Positions 7,201 through 7,558 of a stretch of 7,558 nucleotides of DNA are shown here, in pieces. Every line of letters starts with the position of its first letter. Position 1 is the stretch's first letter. The DNA is from JAFAVZ01 sp036009105 (lineage in GTDB: Bacteria > Acidobacteriota > Thermoanaerobaculia > Gp7-AA8), in assembly GCA_036009105.1 (NCBI GenBank), contig DASYMJ010000171.1, positions 1 to 7,558 of the forward strand, in the 5' to 3' direction. A program made the translations under genes and the position numbers. The notes beneath the pieces were generated by a model, which was given only the letters and a program-made list of their open reading frames with translations, was not told the origin of the DNA and made no database searches.

Positions 7201-7558
7201 TGCACGGTGATGTTGCGGGTCAGGTCGCCCTTCGTCACGGCCGTGGCCACGTCCGCGATGGCGCGCACCTGGGTGGTCAGGTTCGCGGCGAGCTGGTTGA
7301 CGTTGTCGGTGAGGTCCTTCCACGTGCCGGCCGCGCCGGGCACGTTGGCCTGGCCGCCGAGCTTGCCCTCCACCCCGACTTCGCGGGCCACGGTGGTGAC
7401 CTGGTCGGCGAAGGTGGCCAGCGTGTCGATCATCTCGTTGATGGTGTCGCCCAGCTCCGCGATCTCCCCGCGCGCTTCGACGGTCAGCTTCTGTTTCAGC
7501 ACGCCGCGGGCGATGGCCGTGACGACCTTGGCGATGCCGCGCACCTGGTTGGTCAGGT
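4230..7558 (-). CDS. large poly-HAMP GAF hybrid histidine kinase with three receivers (5' end outside window)
   Basis: The gene stays open to the right edge, so its start and N-terminus are missing; the GTG at 7544 is an internal valine. Numbering from that valine (1104 residues to the TAA): HAMP-type repeats with a 92-residue period (QVRGIA at about 0, QVRAIA at about 92, each followed by a TINEM- or NINEM-like helix); GAF at about 165-305; an Asn/Gln/Glu-rich heptad coiled coil at about 310-405; HisKA with H418 in SHELRTP; HATPase_c with N-box NLLGNAF (534-540), DTGIGI (579-584) and GGTGLGLS (608-615); a low-complexity linker (about 650-710); then three receivers with phospho-acceptors D764, D887 and D1035. 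Their conserved lysines are K813, K939 and K1087. All catalytic motifs look intact. This is the Nik1-like/group III poly-HAMP hybrid architecture. No membrane helix is visible, but the N-terminus is not seen. It lies 83 bases upstream of cheR and probably belongs to the same module; its outputs may be the third receiver or the downstream REC-kinase (inference). Confidence 0.93.
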   Translation of the reverse strand, partial: LTNQVRGIAKVVTAIARGVLKQKLTVEARGEIAELGDTINEMIDTLATFADQVTTVAREVGVEGKLGGQANVPGAAGTWKDLTDNVNQLAANLTTQVRAIADVATAVTKGDLTRNITVQAEGEVAALKDNINEMIRNLRETTSRNAEQDWLKTNLAKFTRMMQGQKNLTNVSQMILSELAPVVGAKHGVFYVMDSGNNSAAEPVLRLTATYAYRERKHLNKEFHVGEGLVGQAAFEKQRILITHAPDDYIMINSGLGEAKPMQIVVLPIVFEGSVLAVMELAAFTSYTETYLSLLDQLTESIGVVLNTIQANMRTEELLAQSQSLAEELQAQQEELTETNKRLEQQAKSLQASEELLKQQQEELQQSNEELEEKARLLQAQNAEVERKNAEVEEAKGQLEEKARQLALTSKYKSEFLANMSHELRTPLNSLLILAKLLSDNPEGNLQEKQVEFAKTIHASGQDLLTLINDILDLSKIESGMMTVSLSDLSFRELNDLMERTFRQMANDKSLEFQVELAHNLPHGIHTDPTRLQQVLKNLLGNAFKFTEKGGVTLSVETAAGGWTHGHEMLDRASSVIAFRVADTGIGIPPEKQRLIFEAFQQADASTTRKFGGTGLGLSISREIARLLGGEIQVQSEPGIGSTFTLYLPQSYVAPARRETNGGLSAVVTEAQPNAGRASTRSSLPTVEAPAPAGEEQGLVIVEEQIPDDRDAITQGDRSVLIVEDDVNFARILLDMAREKGFKGIVATRGESAISAAKRYHPDAITLDIQLPDMEGWTVLDRLKHEKATRHIPVHIISADEESGRGLRLGAFAQVQKPVTKEGLDEAFAKIKGFVERPNKSLLVIEDNESQRTAIMELIGGEGDVEITSASSGEEALNMLRERRFDCMVLDLGLPDMNGFEFINRLKNELHIHDVPIVVYTGRELTRKEETELKRMAEAIIIKDVRSPERLLDETALFLHRVEANLPANKRQILEQLHESDPVLAGKTALVVDDDMRNIYALTSLLERHKMRVLYAESGAEGIDQLQEHKDQIDVVLMDVMMPEMDGYEAMRRIREMEEFRNLPMIALTAKAMKGDREKCMEAGASDYITKPIDAQQLVSLLRVWLYR

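Overview
The window is GC-rich, densely coding bacterial DNA. It looks like a soil or sediment type organism with a large signalling repertoire. Acidobacteriota is my best guess, from recall of the C-terminal style of the first gene and of the poly-HAMP/CheR/CheB/PAS-kinase layout. I could not search to confirm it.

Layout. Bases 1-311 (+) hold the 3' end of an alpha-helical protein that begins outside the window. Bases 312-410 are a short leader with two abutting inverted repeats. Bases 411-1052 (+) carry three consecutive tiny genes of 65, 63 and 64 codons. Each has its own Shine-Dalgarno and encodes a Sec signal peptide plus a mature peptide of about 38-39 residues. The three are clearly paralogous, apparently a tandem triplication kept under protein-level selection, and I do not recognise the family. 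A 66-base convergent junction follows.

From 1119 to the right edge everything is on the minus strand and forms one signalling cluster. In transcription order it is: (1) a very large hybrid histidine kinase, cut by the window edge (HAMP repeats, GAF, heptad coiled coil, HisKA/HATPase, three receivers); (2) a cheR-type methyltransferase; (3) a receiver-less cheB-type methylesterase; (4) a receiver-PAS-histidine kinase. cheR/cheB overlap by GTGA and cheB/kinase by ATGA, so the last three are translationally coupled. An 83-base gap with a strong hairpin separates the large kinase from cheR. Oddly, that hairpin has its T-tract on the opposite strand.

How it may work together. The cluster has CheR and CheB but no chemoreceptor, CheW or CheA in view. 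The likely theme is a phosphorelay between two kinases tuned by reversible carboxyl methylation, with the Glu-pair-rich coiled coil of the large kinase as a candidate substrate (inference). The most novel item is the triplicated secreted micropeptide array; any link to the kinase cluster is only adjacency.
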